A stretch of DNA of 64,000 nt from Subsaxibacter sp. CAU 1640 (lineage in GTDB: Bacteria; Bacteroidota; Bacteroidia; Flavobacteriales; Flavobacteriaceae): positions 427,310 through 491,309 of the forward strand of contig NZ_JALNMI010000005.1 in the NCBI RefSeq assembly GCF_023156585.1, written 5' to 3'. A model generated the notes under the pieces. That model had not been told where the DNA came from. It did no database searches and saw only the letters and a list, made by a program, of their open reading frames with translations. Shown piece after piece: positions 49,244-58,564 of this stretch. The translations under genes were made by a program, and so were the position numbers. Each line of letters opens with the position of its first letter. Position 1 is the stretch's first letter.

Positions 49244-49720
49244 ATGAAATATACAAGACTTACCAAAGAACAATTTGAAGAGTTGCACAAGGAGTTTATC
49301 AATTTTTTGGCCACACAATCCATTACGGCGGACGAATGGACTGATATCAAACAAAATAAACCCGAAGTTGCCGAGCAAGAATTGGATGTTTTCAGCGATT
49401 TGGTTTGGGAAGGCGTTTTAGGCCAAGTAAAGTATCTCGAGCATATTTCGGCGCATCAAATGCATTTATTCTGCTTAAAAGAAGATATTATGCATCTGAT
49501 TGCCATCAAAATCAAGAATGAAGCCACAGATTTGACAACAACCGACGGATTTGATTGGTTTAGAAACAATTTATTATCTGATGATGTCGAGTTTTTAACT
49601 GCAAATAAGTCCTATACTGACGATAAATACTTGGATAAGTTCAAACTGATTCAGCAAGGAGCCGTGATTACAAAAGGGGAATTATTTAGGTATTTTGAGA
49701 AGTTGGTTGGTCCGAAATAA
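49244..49720 (+). CDS. Conserved protein of unknown function (DUF6495-like)
   Basis: A 158-residue soluble, acidic protein without signal or membrane segment. It begins MKYTRLTKEQFEELHKEFIN and contains QSITADEWTDIKQNKPEVAE and WEGVLGQVKYLEHISAHQMH; the C-terminus reads LIQQGAVITKGELFRYFEKL. I associate this with a small Bacteroidetes-only family (DUF6495) often found downstream of rplI, from memory and not verified. No enzymatic motif is seen. The 3' end overlaps the convergent minus-strand gene by 35 bases. Confidence 0.7.
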   Translation: MKYTRLTKEQFEELHKEFINFLATQSITADEWTDIKQNKPEVAEQELDVFSDLVWEGVLGQVKYLEHISAHQMHLFCLKEDIMHLIAIKIKNEATDLTTTDGFDWFRNNLLSDDVEFLTANKSYTDDKYLDKFKLIQQGAVITKGELFRYFEKLVGPK

Positions 49721-50054
49721 TTTTCTGTTCCAAAAAGCTTACTAATTTCTCCATTTTTTCTTTATCAACATTGCGAGTTTGGATTTTAAGCAGTTGGCCA
49801 TTATGTTTTATTCTTAAGTGGCTTCTATCTCTATATCTGCTGCCTCCAGTTCCAAGCATAATTAGCTCGACAAGGAAGCTGCCCACGGTAACTATCCAAT
49901 TTACCTTTCTCTCTACATATTCAACCGATTCTAATTCTTTGTAAGTGTAGATGCTTTCGTTATTGACTTCTGAATCGTCTATTATTTCAAAACTATAGTC
50001 ATTTAGGTGGAATTCAAGCTTTTGGTCAAGCCTTAACGTGATAACTTCATCCAT
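49686..50054 (-). CDS. Small membrane protein of unknown function
   Basis: A 122-residue protein. A beta-rich N-terminal part (ITLRLDQKLEFHLNDYSFEI) and a conserved-looking ELESVEYVERKVNW strand precede one hydrophobic segment (IVTVGSFLVELIMLGTG). The basic strand YRDRSHLRIKHNGQLLKIQT and a C-terminal helix follow. The order strand, hydrophobic segment, basic strand recalls PH-like membrane proteins, but I cannot assign a family. Its 3' end overlaps the convergent gene by 35 bases, which suggests antisense interplay between the transcripts. Confidence 0.65.
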   Translation of the reverse strand: MDEVITLRLDQKLEFHLNDYSFEIIDDSEVNNESIYTYKELESVEYVERKVNWIVTVGSFLVELIMLGTGGSRYRDRSHLRIKHNGQLLKIQTRNVDKEKMEKLVSFLEQKIISDQPTSQNT

Positions 50055-50107
50055 AAATTTTAATGTCTCATAGTTACACCGCCTAACGTTTAAAATCGAA
50101 GCGATCC

Positions 50108-51349
50108 TTATTCGTATCTCAAAGACTCAACAGGGTCTAATCTGGCAGCTTTAACAGCAGGCATCAAACCTGCGACGATGGCCACAATAAATGCAATGGT
50201 AAACGCACTAAACATCGCCAACCAAGGTGTTGCAAATTGAAATTCTGCTAAAGACGCCACAAGATAACCAATGAGCACTCCAAGGATAATTCCCAAGATT
50301 CCTCCCAACTGACCAATGATAATGGCTTCCATAAAGAATTGCGTGGCAATCGTTTTCTTTTTGGCTCCAAGCGCCTTTCTAACGCCTATTTCACGCGTGC
50401 GTTCGGTAACAGATACAAATAAAATATTCATCAAAGCAATAGAAGAACCTGTAATGGTGATGATGCTGATGATCCACGCAGCCATATAAAGATATTGCGT
50501 TATATCTGTAATTCTGTTAAGTAGGTCGTCGCTTCGTTCGATACCAAAGTTATTTTTCTCCACTGGTGTCAAACCTCTGATGTTTCTAAAAGTCAATATG
50601 GCTTCATCTTGCGCACCATCTAGCATATCTTTGTTATCGGTTTTCACACTCAAATTGTAGTTGATATTGGGTTGGGTGAATAGCGAACGCGCCTTTTGTA
50701 ATGGAATAAAAACCCGCAAATCCTGATTGTTGCCAAACGTAGACCCTTTCGATTTCAAAACACCGACCACTTTGAATTTAGCACCTCGAACGCTAATCAT
50801 GGCGCCAATTGGATTCACATCAGATAAAATGGATTTGACCAGATCGCTTCCTATCAAACACACATTATTGTTATTCAAAACATCAAAATAATTAAGCTCT
50901 CTACCTTCACTGATTTCCAAACCGGAGTTTTGGATATAATTTTCATTGATACCCAAAATGGTAACTTCTGGATCCGTTTTTTTGTTTTCGTATTTCACTT
51001 CCGCAGTACCACTGCCTACAAATGACACAGAGGTTTTAGTGTAGGGAAAATTGTAGGTGTCCTCAAATGCTTTTACTTCAGTATAGCTAATGATTGGATT
51101 GATTTTTTGAGCTTCGCTGCTGCTTTGTCGCTGTGCGGTGAATTCATACCTCTGAATATTAAACGTATTAGCTCCCATGGAAGAAAAATCACTAGAAATC
51201 GTATTTTCAAGTGCCGATACTGCACTCAAAATACCTACCAAAGCAGTGATTCCTATTGCTATGATTAATACGGTTAAAATGGTACGAAGCAATTGCGATT
51301 TTATAGACCCGAAGGCAATGCGGATATTTTCCCTAAATAATGAAAACAT
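50108..51349 (-). CDS. ABC transporter permease (MacB/FtsX type)
   Basis: A 413-residue permease with the classical layout: one N-terminal transmembrane helix (SQLLRTILTVLIIAIGITAL), a periplasmic MacB core domain (about 45-270), and three C-terminal helices with MAAWIISIITITGSSIALMN, the conserved VTERTREIGVRKALGAKKKT coupling segment and the final AFIVAIVAGLMPAVKAARLD. It works with a MacB/LolD-type ATPase. The ATPase gene is not adjacent; the one at 38554-39237 is the closest candidate. Substrate unknown; lipoprotein or efflux roles are typical of the group. Confidence 0.92.
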   Translation of the reverse strand: MFSLFRENIRIAFGSIKSQLLRTILTVLIIAIGITALVGILSAVSALENTISSDFSSMGANTFNIQRYEFTAQRQSSSEAQKINPIISYTEVKAFEDTYNFPYTKTSVSFVGSGTAEVKYENKKTDPEVTILGINENYIQNSGLEISEGRELNYFDVLNNNNVCLIGSDLVKSILSDVNPIGAMISVRGAKFKVVGVLKSKGSTFGNNQDLRVFIPLQKARSLFTQPNINYNLSVKTDNKDMLDGAQDEAILTFRNIRGLTPVEKNNFGIERSDDLLNRITDITQYLYMAAWIISIITITGSSIALMNILFVSVTERTREIGVRKALGAKKKTIATQFFMEAIIIGQLGGILGIILGVLIGYLVASLAEFQFATPWLAMFSAFTIAFIVAIVAGLMPAVKAARLDPVESLRYE

Positions 51350-51490
51350 AAATCTTTTTTAGTATCGTTCTGTCGGCTGTAATGTATGTCTATAAAAGCT
51401 CCATAAAGTTACTATAAAATTGAAATAACTTATGACTGCCTTTGAAATTTGTGATATTTTTGTTTGAGATTATGTATAACTTAAATGAGA

Positions 51491-51508
51491 TTCCCACTTT
51501 CGTGGGAA
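51491..51508 (+). promoter_or_regulatory. Leader hairpin in front of hisS
   Basis: A perfect 7-bp stem TTCCCAC/GTGGGAA with a TTTC tetraloop ends 6 bases before the hisS ATG. It could regulate translation or be a copy of a dispersed palindromic element. No T-run follows, so it is not a terminator. Confidence 0.5.
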
Positions 51509-51514
51509 GTGAAC

Positions 51515-52897
51515 ATGGCACAAAAACCGAGTATACCAAAAGGCACAAGGGATTTTAATCCAGAAGAAGTCGCAAAGCGAAACTATATTTTTGAAACCAT
51601 CCGGTCGCAATTTGAATTGTATGGATTTCAACCGATAGAAACACCAAGTTTTGAAAATTCGGAAACCTTGATGGGAAAATATGGTGAAGAAGGCGACCGA
51701 TTGATTTTTAAGATTTTGAATTCTGGTGATTTCTTGAATAAAGCTGATGAAAGTGCCTACGTTAATAAGGATTCAAACAAAATTACACCCTCAATTTCCG
51801 AAAAAGCCCTTCGCTACGATTTAACAGTTCCTTTTGCAAGGTATGTGGTGCAACATCAAAACGATATTGAGTTTCCATTCAAACGCTATCAGATTCAGCC
51901 GGTTTGGAGAGCGGATAGACCGCAAAAAGGACGATTTAGAGAGTTTTATCAATGTGATGCCGATGTAGTAGGTTCGAAATCCTTGTGGCAAGAAGTGGAG
52001 TTTGTACAATTGTATGATGCGGTTTTTTCCGCTCTGAAATTAGAAGGTGTTACCATCAAAATCAATAACCGTAAAATTTTGGCTGGCATTGCAGAAGTGA
52101 TTGGTGCAGAGGATAAGTTGATTGATTTTACAGTGGCTTTGGATAAACTCGATAAAATAGGAGAGGAGAAAGTCAAAGAAGAAATGCTATCCAAGGGTAT
52201 TCCGCAATCAGGAATTGACAAATTACAGCCTTTGTTTGGTTTGTCTGGTAGTTTTGCCTCACAGATTGAAGAATTGAAATCGATTTTGTCGTCTTCTGAA
52301 CAAGGGAAAACTGGCATTAAAGAATTAGAGTTCATCAATAATGCTATAATGGAATTAGGTTTAAAAACAGCCACTTTACAGTTGGATGTGACGTTGGCAC
52401 GTGGTTTAAACTATTATACAGGAGCCATTTTTGAGATTGTAGCACCAAAGGGTGTTGAGATGGGTTCCATTGGAGGTGGTGGTCGCTATGATGACCTTAC
52501 AGGGATTTTTGGATTGAAGGACATGAGTGGTGTGGGAATCAGTTTTGGGCTTGACAGAATTTATTTGGTACTTGAAGCATTGTGTTTATTTCCTGAAACC
52601 ATTAGCAATACAGTGAAAGCTTTGTTTTTAAATTTTGGAGAAAAAGAGGCTTTGGTTTGCTTGATGGCTATCAAAGAATTGCGTTCAAAAGGCATCAAAG
52701 CTGAATTGTATCCGGATGCTTCGACATCCAAAAAACAATTCATTAAACAGATGAATCATGCCAATAAACGCAATATTCCGAATGTAATTCTGGTGGGTGA
52801 ATCGGAATTGCAATCAAAAGCATTTACTTTAAAACATATGAATTCTGGTGAACAGCAACAGCTATCTTTAGAACAACTTATAGAAAAACTTCAATAA
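51515..52897 (+). CDS. hisS: Histidine-tRNA ligase
   Basis: The class II aminoacyl-tRNA synthetase that charges tRNA-His. The ATG at 51515 is preferred; the upstream in-frame ATG at 51485 would place the leader hairpin inside the coding region. The 460-residue protein starts MAQKPSIPKGTRDFNPEEVA. It has motif 2 in FPFKRYQIQPVWRADRPQKG followed by RFREFYQCDADVVG, the histidine-specific ARGLNYYTGAIFEIVAP, motif 3 region GGGGRYDDLTGIFGL and the C-terminal anticodon-binding domain (ELRSKGIKAELYPDASTSKK). Confidence 0.97.
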   Translation: MAQKPSIPKGTRDFNPEEVAKRNYIFETIRSQFELYGFQPIETPSFENSETLMGKYGEEGDRLIFKILNSGDFLNKADESAYVNKDSNKITPSISEKALRYDLTVPFARYVVQHQNDIEFPFKRYQIQPVWRADRPQKGRFREFYQCDADVVGSKSLWQEVEFVQLYDAVFSALKLEGVTIKINNRKILAGIAEVIGAEDKLIDFTVALDKLDKIGEEKVKEEMLSKGIPQSGIDKLQPLFGLSGSFASQIEELKSILSSSEQGKTGIKELEFINNAIMELGLKTATLQLDVTLARGLNYYTGAIFEIVAPKGVEMGSIGGGGRYDDLTGIFGLKDMSGVGISFGLDRIYLVLEALCLFPETISNTVKALFLNFGEKEALVCLMAIKELRSKGIKAELYPDASTSKKQFIKQMNHANKRNIPNVILVGESELQSKAFTLKHMNSGEQQQLSLEQLIEKLQ

Positions 52898-52898
52898 A

Positions 52899-52924
52899 AA
52901 AGCTCCCAAATTAATGGGAGCTTT
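52899..52924. terminator. Bidirectional intrinsic terminator
   Basis: A perfect inverted repeat AAAGCTCCCA/TGGGAGCTTT with a 6-base loop between convergent hisS and the first T9SS cargo gene. Confidence 0.85.
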
Positions 52925-52954
52925 ATGGTTGAAGCTAAATATGATTTGGGGAGT

Positions 52955-55900
52955 CTATTTAACTAGAACCTTTTTAGACGTTGTACCATGGTCTGTAATC
53001 ATTTTAACTATATAGGTTCCGACACTCAAGTTTTTGACCTTATATTCTGAATAAGTGACATTCTCTATCGGTTTGATGGTTACTACTGATTGTCCTAATA
53101 GGTTAAACATTTCGACACTTTTAATTTCTCTCAACGTTGGATTCACAAGGACGATACTTTCCATTGCATTAGCATAGTAAACTTCTAAAGCAGTAAGATC
53201 GTTCTCATCAACACCTAAAGCCGAACCTTCTCTAAATGTGATTTCATACCTATCTAAATAAGTACCTGGAGCGAGATTAAATACATAATCACCTTGTTGT
53301 CTTAAATTATGATAGATATTAGTGATTTTATCATGAACAAAAATGTTTACGTCATCAGGAACATTCTCAAGGTGGTCAATACTTATTTTGGTTTGTCCGC
53401 CATCTCTCAAATGTAATCCTAAAGGCACTATACTTGCTTCTGTAATCGTGTCGACACCTTGGATATTGAACTTCTCACTATTAATCATCCAGTACATATC
53501 ATCCATTTGTTCATCGATGTGAGCGGCGTCATAACCCCAGTCTATATCAATGGTTGCATTATCATCAACTGTCAATAATAACTGTCTATGAATTGTATTC
53601 ACTGAATTAAATCCAATTCTGAATTTCATTCTTAAATCTTCGCCATCAGGATTATAGTTTGTTGTGGTTGCGTTTTCAGCACTTCTAACAAATACAGAGT
53701 TTGCTGTACCTTCTGGCATAAATATTCTTTGGCTATTTCTAAATTTAATAGTTCCGCCAGCACCCTCTGCAACCACGAAGAACCCTTGGCTTACAGGTAT
53801 ATATCTTCCTGGTACTTTTGTTGGCACACCACCTGTTCCTACATCCGGATCATTAGTGCCTAAAGAAGCAGATGGAGTTCCTCCTGAAAGGTTGTATGTG
53901 GCGTAACCCCCTTGATAGTCACCAAGGTTGTGCGAACCACCTCCCCAATGTTCCCAGAAATAGAGTGTTCCAGTGGTACTTCCATTTCCAGCGATGACTG
54001 GGCCATTATCAATGATAAATTTATCGGCGTCGATAGCTGATGGATACGGGTTACCTACCAAATAATCGTTACCAGCATTTAGTGTTAGATCAATGTTTCC
54101 ATTATTAGGTTTTCCAGTAAACAGATACTGTTGTGGAGTCAATATAGAGCCTGTACCCGGACCTTTCATAGTAAATCCTTCACCAGCCCTCATAGTTCCT
54201 GTGCTTCTGACATGTTGCCATGACGCATAGGAATCATCCGGTAGATTGGCGAACTTCCAAATCCAATAATCTGCTATGCCAACCGGACTAGTGTTGGTTC
54301 CATTGTAACCTGATGTCAACCAGTTTATATTGTTAGGGCCATCTTTCATAACATCCCTAACTCTATAACTGTTATTGTTAGTAGTGGTATTGCTTACGCC
54401 AACAGGAGAGGACCAATAATTGTAGGTAAACTTATCAGCCGTTCCTTGTTGGTTTTTTTGAAGTTTTCCTCTACTCGATACATCCAATACACTGTCATCA
54501 CCTTGAACAAGTTGAGACTCTCCTTCTAAATTGATGGTTCCGTCAACTTTCAAATACCAGCTTACATTTAATTCAGAATCACCTTGAACATTAAAATCAA
54601 TTGGGGTAGAGCTTGCATCAAGTTGATTGATAATTAAACCTAAATGCTTTTGAGTACCACTATAATTGATTCCCTTGTCTTTCACATGTACAATAGACCA
54701 ATCATAGGTAATTGCATCGTTTCCGAAAACCCCATCTGCTGTGACGTTTACGGCAGTTGATAATGTGCCGCTTTGGTTAGTAACAAATGGTAATGGCGCA
54801 TTTTGATAATCAATTATTTTGGTGTTATAAATTCTAGCGCCAGAGCTAACATCAATAGCAGCTGTGCTTAAGTCATCAATGATATCGCCTTTATAGGTGT
54901 CCATTCTATAATATCTTTTTAAAGAAGACCAGTTCAGCGGAACTATATTTGTAGCACTAATATAATTAGTAATGTCACGAGGTATAATTGCTCCTCTTAC
55001 AGTTCCGCCATTATTTTGGATTTCTTGATAAACCATTTTTTGAATTTCGTCAGCTGAAAGAGCCTTATTGAAAATTCTGACTTCTTCCATGAACCCTTGG
55101 AAATATCTATTATTAGCCGTGGCATTTTTACCTAAAGTTAATAAGGCTGAATCAGAAGGTAGGGAACCTGAAACGGAGGTAGATCCCACCTCTGCACCAT
55201 TAATGTATAATTTTAGCAATCCGGAACTACTGCTATAAGTAGCTGCAACATGAGTCCAACGATTTGTTGTGAGTCGTGCGGAAGTCAAAAGGTTACCATT
55301 GGCCACAACTCTCATGGTTCTGTTGGATTGTAATTCCAAATAGAATTGATTTTGTCCCATAACACGCTGTACGCCCGTTCCTGTCGGATCAATTTTTATC
55401 CATCCCATCATGCTAACTTCACCCCATCCATTTATGACAGATACATCTTGCGCATAATCATTTCGACCATCGAAATATAAATGTAGTTTTCGATCCAAAT
55501 CTCTCGGAGATCCAAACAATGCATCATTAGTGTCAAATAAATCTAATATTCCATCCTTGTCGGCATCACCACTTCCATCAACACGCCCATCATTATTCGT
55601 ATCTAAACTGGCATATAAAGTATGTGAAATATCATATGTAGAGCCGTCAGAAGTAATATCAATATAATCAGGAATTCCATCATTATCGGAATCTTTGACA
55701 AAATAAGTGTAACCCGATCCCTGATTGCTATTTCCATAGGCCGCTGCAAATGAACTTCCATTATAGTAGTCGTAGATATCCAAAATACCATCGGTAAAGG
55801 TTTCGGTGGTGCCGTCAGAATCAAAATCTTTAAGTCTCACACTATCTGAATCTGGGCCATCACCAACTCCGTCTCCATCGATATCACCATCACCATTTTG

Positions 55901-57877
55901 GAATTTGACATCGGCAGTATTACCGGCACCAGATTCATCAACGTCAAAGATGGCATCGTTATCACTATCCAGATCTAAATAGTTAGGTCTGCCGTCTCCA
56001 TCTGAATCAAGTGTAATATGCCCTTCGGCTAAATCCAACATGCCGTTACCATTGGTATCGACCCAGCCAATGGTATTTGTCAACGTAGCTTTTCCTTCAC
56101 TATAATTTCCTAGACCTGCCTCTACAACGTCTGGAATACCATCATTGTCAGAATCTAAATCAAAGACATCTGCCACACCATCACCATCGGTGTCACATAG
56201 AGTTTGCGCAATGACGATATCATCAATTGCCAAGTCATTTCCACCACCACCTGAAGCATTGTTGATAAATCGAACTTTGAAATCGGTAATATCACCAAGA
56301 TTGACACTTGTTGTAAATTGTTTCCATACATTTTGAGAACAAGAATTATCCGAAGTCCCTCCTGAACATCTTCCAAAAGGTCCAGTGTTTATTGTTGCTA
56401 AAATATTTCCAGAGAAGTCTAAAAATTGAACGGTAATATTTGGGTGGATAGTTCCAGGATAATATGCTTGGGACATAATATTCATGGCCCAAAAACTATA
56501 AGTTATAGGGATATTGGATAAAACTCCTGTTATGTTTGTTTCATAAAACACGCCAGGGGTAAAGCTCGCGTTAAATACGGCCATTCTACCATTCGTATCT
56601 CCTGGGGTATGATCAGGTGCATTCGTCCAAGCAAGATCTCCGTGGATGTTTTCCGGATCACTTGCAACCGTTCCTGTTATTTTAGACACAACAGTGTACT
56701 CGCCATCATCCAATATACGACTGGACATAAAAGGGCATGCTGCGGTATTGGTTCCGGTAGTGCCATCCTCATAACAATAGGAGGTTGTAGCAGCATAGTT
56801 GTTTGTGTTTATTGTTGTACGACCAGTGCCAGTACCAAAGGTTTCATTCAAAAATTTATAATTAACAGAAGTTGCGGTAGGTGAACTCTTGCAGGCTAGT
56901 TCTTCTTCACTATCTACAATACCGTCATTGTCATCATCTATGTCGACATTGTCATATACGCCATCACCATCACTATCAAAAAAGTTTTGTTCCGCACCAG
57001 CTCTTACCAAAAAGCTGTAAGTACCTTCATCAGTATCATTATTGGTAATTGTTACCGTGGTCGTTTTGGTACCAACAGTTAATGTTTTAAATCTTAAATT
57101 AAAAGACGTGCTGTTACCACCAGCTACTGGGGACGAATATGGTGTTCCCGTTATTGCAAAATCCGTATTATTTGATAATGTAATTCCGGAAATGTTAAGA
57201 CTTCCACTTCCTGTGTTGTGAATAGTAAATACTTTAGTGACAATAGAACCAACATTAACATTGCCATAATCAGTATTGTCCCCAATACTTGGAGTGGTGT
57301 CATTATTTGCAATAGATATATTACTACCCCTTACGTCAATTTCGGGTCCTGCAAATACTGTTATTACGACATTGTCAATAAATACTTTGTCTTGATTGTG
57401 ATTTCCGTTGGACCTGAACCTGAACCTTGAGTTATTGCTAAAAGAATAAGCCGCATCGGTCAGTGTAATTGAATGGCTGTAATTTGTATTGGTTAAAATA
57501 TTTGAACCTACCGTATAAGTGAACAAATTTGTGTAGGAGCTTCCACCGTTATTTGAATATTGAAGATCGAAATCCTCACCGTTTGACATTCCTTCAACCC
57601 TAAATATGAATTCTATTGATACCGAGGTATACGGTGTAAAATTGATATTGTTGGTATAGGTAACAGATGTCCCTGTGCCATTTCGCAATTCAACAGTTTG
57701 TCCGGAATTTAAGGATGTTGGATTTGTAAGCCTACAGTTTCCGCCTCCATCAACCCAGTTTCCGAAACCAGATTCAAAGTTATCTGTATAAAGAACTGTT
57801 TGAGAGAATGAATTGAATGCTACGATGAATAGTATCCAGAATAGACTTTGTTTTAGTGATAAAATTAACGTTTTCAT
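52955..57877 (-). CDS. Giant secreted multidomain protein with T9SS sorting domain
   Basis: A 1640-residue protein with a signal peptide (TLILSLKQSLFWILFIVAFN, cleavage after FSQ). In order: a beta-sandwich of about 150 residues; a choice-of-anchor-D-like Ig domain (IDVRGSNISIANND, about 175-290); several clusters of thrombospondin type-3 calcium repeats (DSDGDGVYDNVDIDDDNDGI and later ones) around a second beta-sandwich; and a LamG domain (about 790-960; LYFDGRNDYAQDVSVINGWG). A module of about 550 residues shared with the neighbouring paralogue follows (GTLYFWEHWGGG, NSQRIFMPEG). The C-terminal type-A sorting domain is EMFNLLGQSVVTIKPIENVT ... GTYIVKMITDHGTTSKKVLV. It should be exported by T9SS to the cell surface, probably as an adhesin. 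Confidence 0.9.
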   Translation of the reverse strand: MKTLILSLKQSLFWILFIVAFNSFSQTVLYTDNFESGFGNWVDGGGNCRLTNPTSLNSGQTVELRNGTGTSVTYTNNINFTPYTSVSIEFIFRVEGMSNGEDFDLQYSNNGGSSYTNLFTYTVGSNILTNTNYSHSITLTDAAYSFSNNSRFRFRSNGNHNQDKVFIDNVVITVFAGPEIDVRGSNISIANNDTTPSIGDNTDYGNVNVGSIVTKVFTIHNTGSGSLNISGITLSNNTDFAITGTPYSSPVAGGNSTSFNLRFKTLTVGTKTTTVTITNNDTDEGTYSFLVRAGAEQNFFDSDGDGVYDNVDIDDDNDGIVDSEEELACKSSPTATSVNYKFLNETFGTGTGRTTINTNNYAATTSYCYEDGTTGTNTAACPFMSSRILDDGEYTVVSKITGTVASDPENIHGDLAWTNAPDHTPGDTNGRMAVFNASFTPGVFYETNITGVLSNIPITYSFWAMNIMSQAYYPGTIHPNITVQFLDFSGNILATINTGPFGRCSGGTSDNSCSQNVWKQFTTSVNLGDITDFKVRFINNASGGGGNDLAIDDIVIAQTLCDTDGDGVADVFDLDSDNDGIPDVVEAGLGNYSEGKATLTNTIGWVDTNGNGMLDLAEGHITLDSDGDGRPNYLDLDSDNDAIFDVDESGAGNTADVKFQNGDGDIDGDGVGDGPDSDSVRLKDFDSDGTTETFTDGILDIYDYYNGSSFAAAYGNSNQGSGYTYFVKDSDNDGIPDYIDITSDGSTYDISHTLYASLDTNNDGRVDGSGDADKDGILDLFDTNDALFGSPRDLDRKLHLYFDGRNDYAQDVSVINGWGEVSMMGWIKIDPTGTGVQRVMGQNQFYLELQSNRTMRVVANGNLLTSARLTTNRWTHVAATYSSSSGLLKLYINGAEVGSTSVSGSLPSDSALLTLGKNATANNRYFQGFMEEVRIFNKALSADEIQKMVYQEIQNNGGTVRGAIIPRDITNYISATNIVPLNWSSLKRYYRMDTYKGDIIDDLSTAAIDVSSGARIYNTKIIDYQNAPLPFVTNQSGTLSTAVNVTADGVFGNDAITYDWSIVHVKDKGINYSGTQKHLGLIINQLDASSTPIDFNVQGDSELNVSWYLKVDGTINLEGESQLVQGDDSVLDVSSRGKLQKNQQGTADKFTYNYWSSPVGVSNTTTNNNSYRVRDVMKDGPNNINWLTSGYNGTNTSPVGIADYWIWKFANLPDDSYASWQHVRSTGTMRAGEGFTMKGPGTGSILTPQQYLFTGKPNNGNIDLTLNAGNDYLVGNPYPSAIDADKFIIDNGPVIAGNGSTTGTLYFWEHWGGGSHNLGDYQGGYATYNLSGGTPSASLGTNDPDVGTGGVPTKVPGRYIPVSQGFFVVAEGAGGTIKFRNSQRIFMPEGTANSVFVRSAENATTTNYNPDGEDLRMKFRIGFNSVNTIHRQLLLTVDDNATIDIDWGYDAAHIDEQMDDMYWMINSEKFNIQGVDTITEASIVPLGLHLRDGGQTKISIDHLENVPDDVNIFVHDKITNIYHNLRQQGDYVFNLAPGTYLDRYEITFREGSALGVDENDLTALEVYYANAMESIVLVNPTLREIKSVEMFNLLGQSVVTIKPIENVTYSEYKVKNLSVGTYIVKMITDHGTTSKKVLVK

Positions 57878-58564
57878 AAGCGGTTAAAATTAGATTTGGG
57901 ATTAATTACCAATTTTTTGAGGGAAACTTTAAAATGGATCAATTAACTGCTTAAGAGGGTATTCCTTATATATGTAAATTCAAATTTCTATAGTTATTAA
58001 TATAATCATTCAGAGAACTACAATTGATAGGGAAGGTTTGATGACCCTGTCGTCCCAATTTAAAATTGTGCAATGAACGATTGTAAATTCTTTGGAAAGA
58101 TAAAACCAACAAATATGCATTGAAACTTATTTGGGCTTTACTGTATTTTGCAGCATCGTTTTTGACCTTAATTATTGAGGTATAAATTGTTACAAAATAA
58201 CAAAGTAGTTTTGCTTTCATAGGTTTGATTTAGAGTTGGGGTCCAAATTTAATTTTCCAAATTTTAGGCTAATATAATAATTATTTTAAATAACAATCTA
58301 TGAAATGCAAAAATAATCGACAAAATACATAAAAATTTTTGTGATAACTTTCGTCATAATTCTATTGGATTAGATTTGTTCTTTTAATATTTCGGCTCAA
58401 ATATACATAAAATTCCATGAAACGCAAATAAATCCGACGAAATACAATTTTTTTTTTTTTTGACCAGCTTCATTTATCAATTCAGCCCATTTTGGAATAA
58501 AAAAAGACGATCTCAAATGATCGCCTTTTCTTTATCTGAATTAATTTCTTACAACTATTGAAGC
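57878..58564. other. 687-base interval between the two giant genes
   Basis: The interval holds a minus-strand terminator just below 58565, a T13 tract (58447-58461 region) and AT-rich DNA. An 84-codon minus-strand frame (57966-58220; MKAKLLCYFVTIYTSIIKVK) has a weakly signal-like start, but its composition looks like chance, so I do not call it. No RNA structure other than the terminator is evident. Confidence 0.6.
58499..58529 (-). terminator. Intrinsic terminator of the second giant gene
   Basis: On the minus strand AAAGGCGATC/GATCGTCTTT arms (with a G-T wobble) around a 6-base loop are followed by T7. It lies 36 bases after the stop of the HYR-repeat gene. Confidence 0.78.

Noticed and set aside
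57966..58220. An 84-codon minus-strand frame between the giant genes
   Set aside because: Only a weakly signal-like start, no domain, AT-rich chance-like composition, and no ribosome-binding or operon context.
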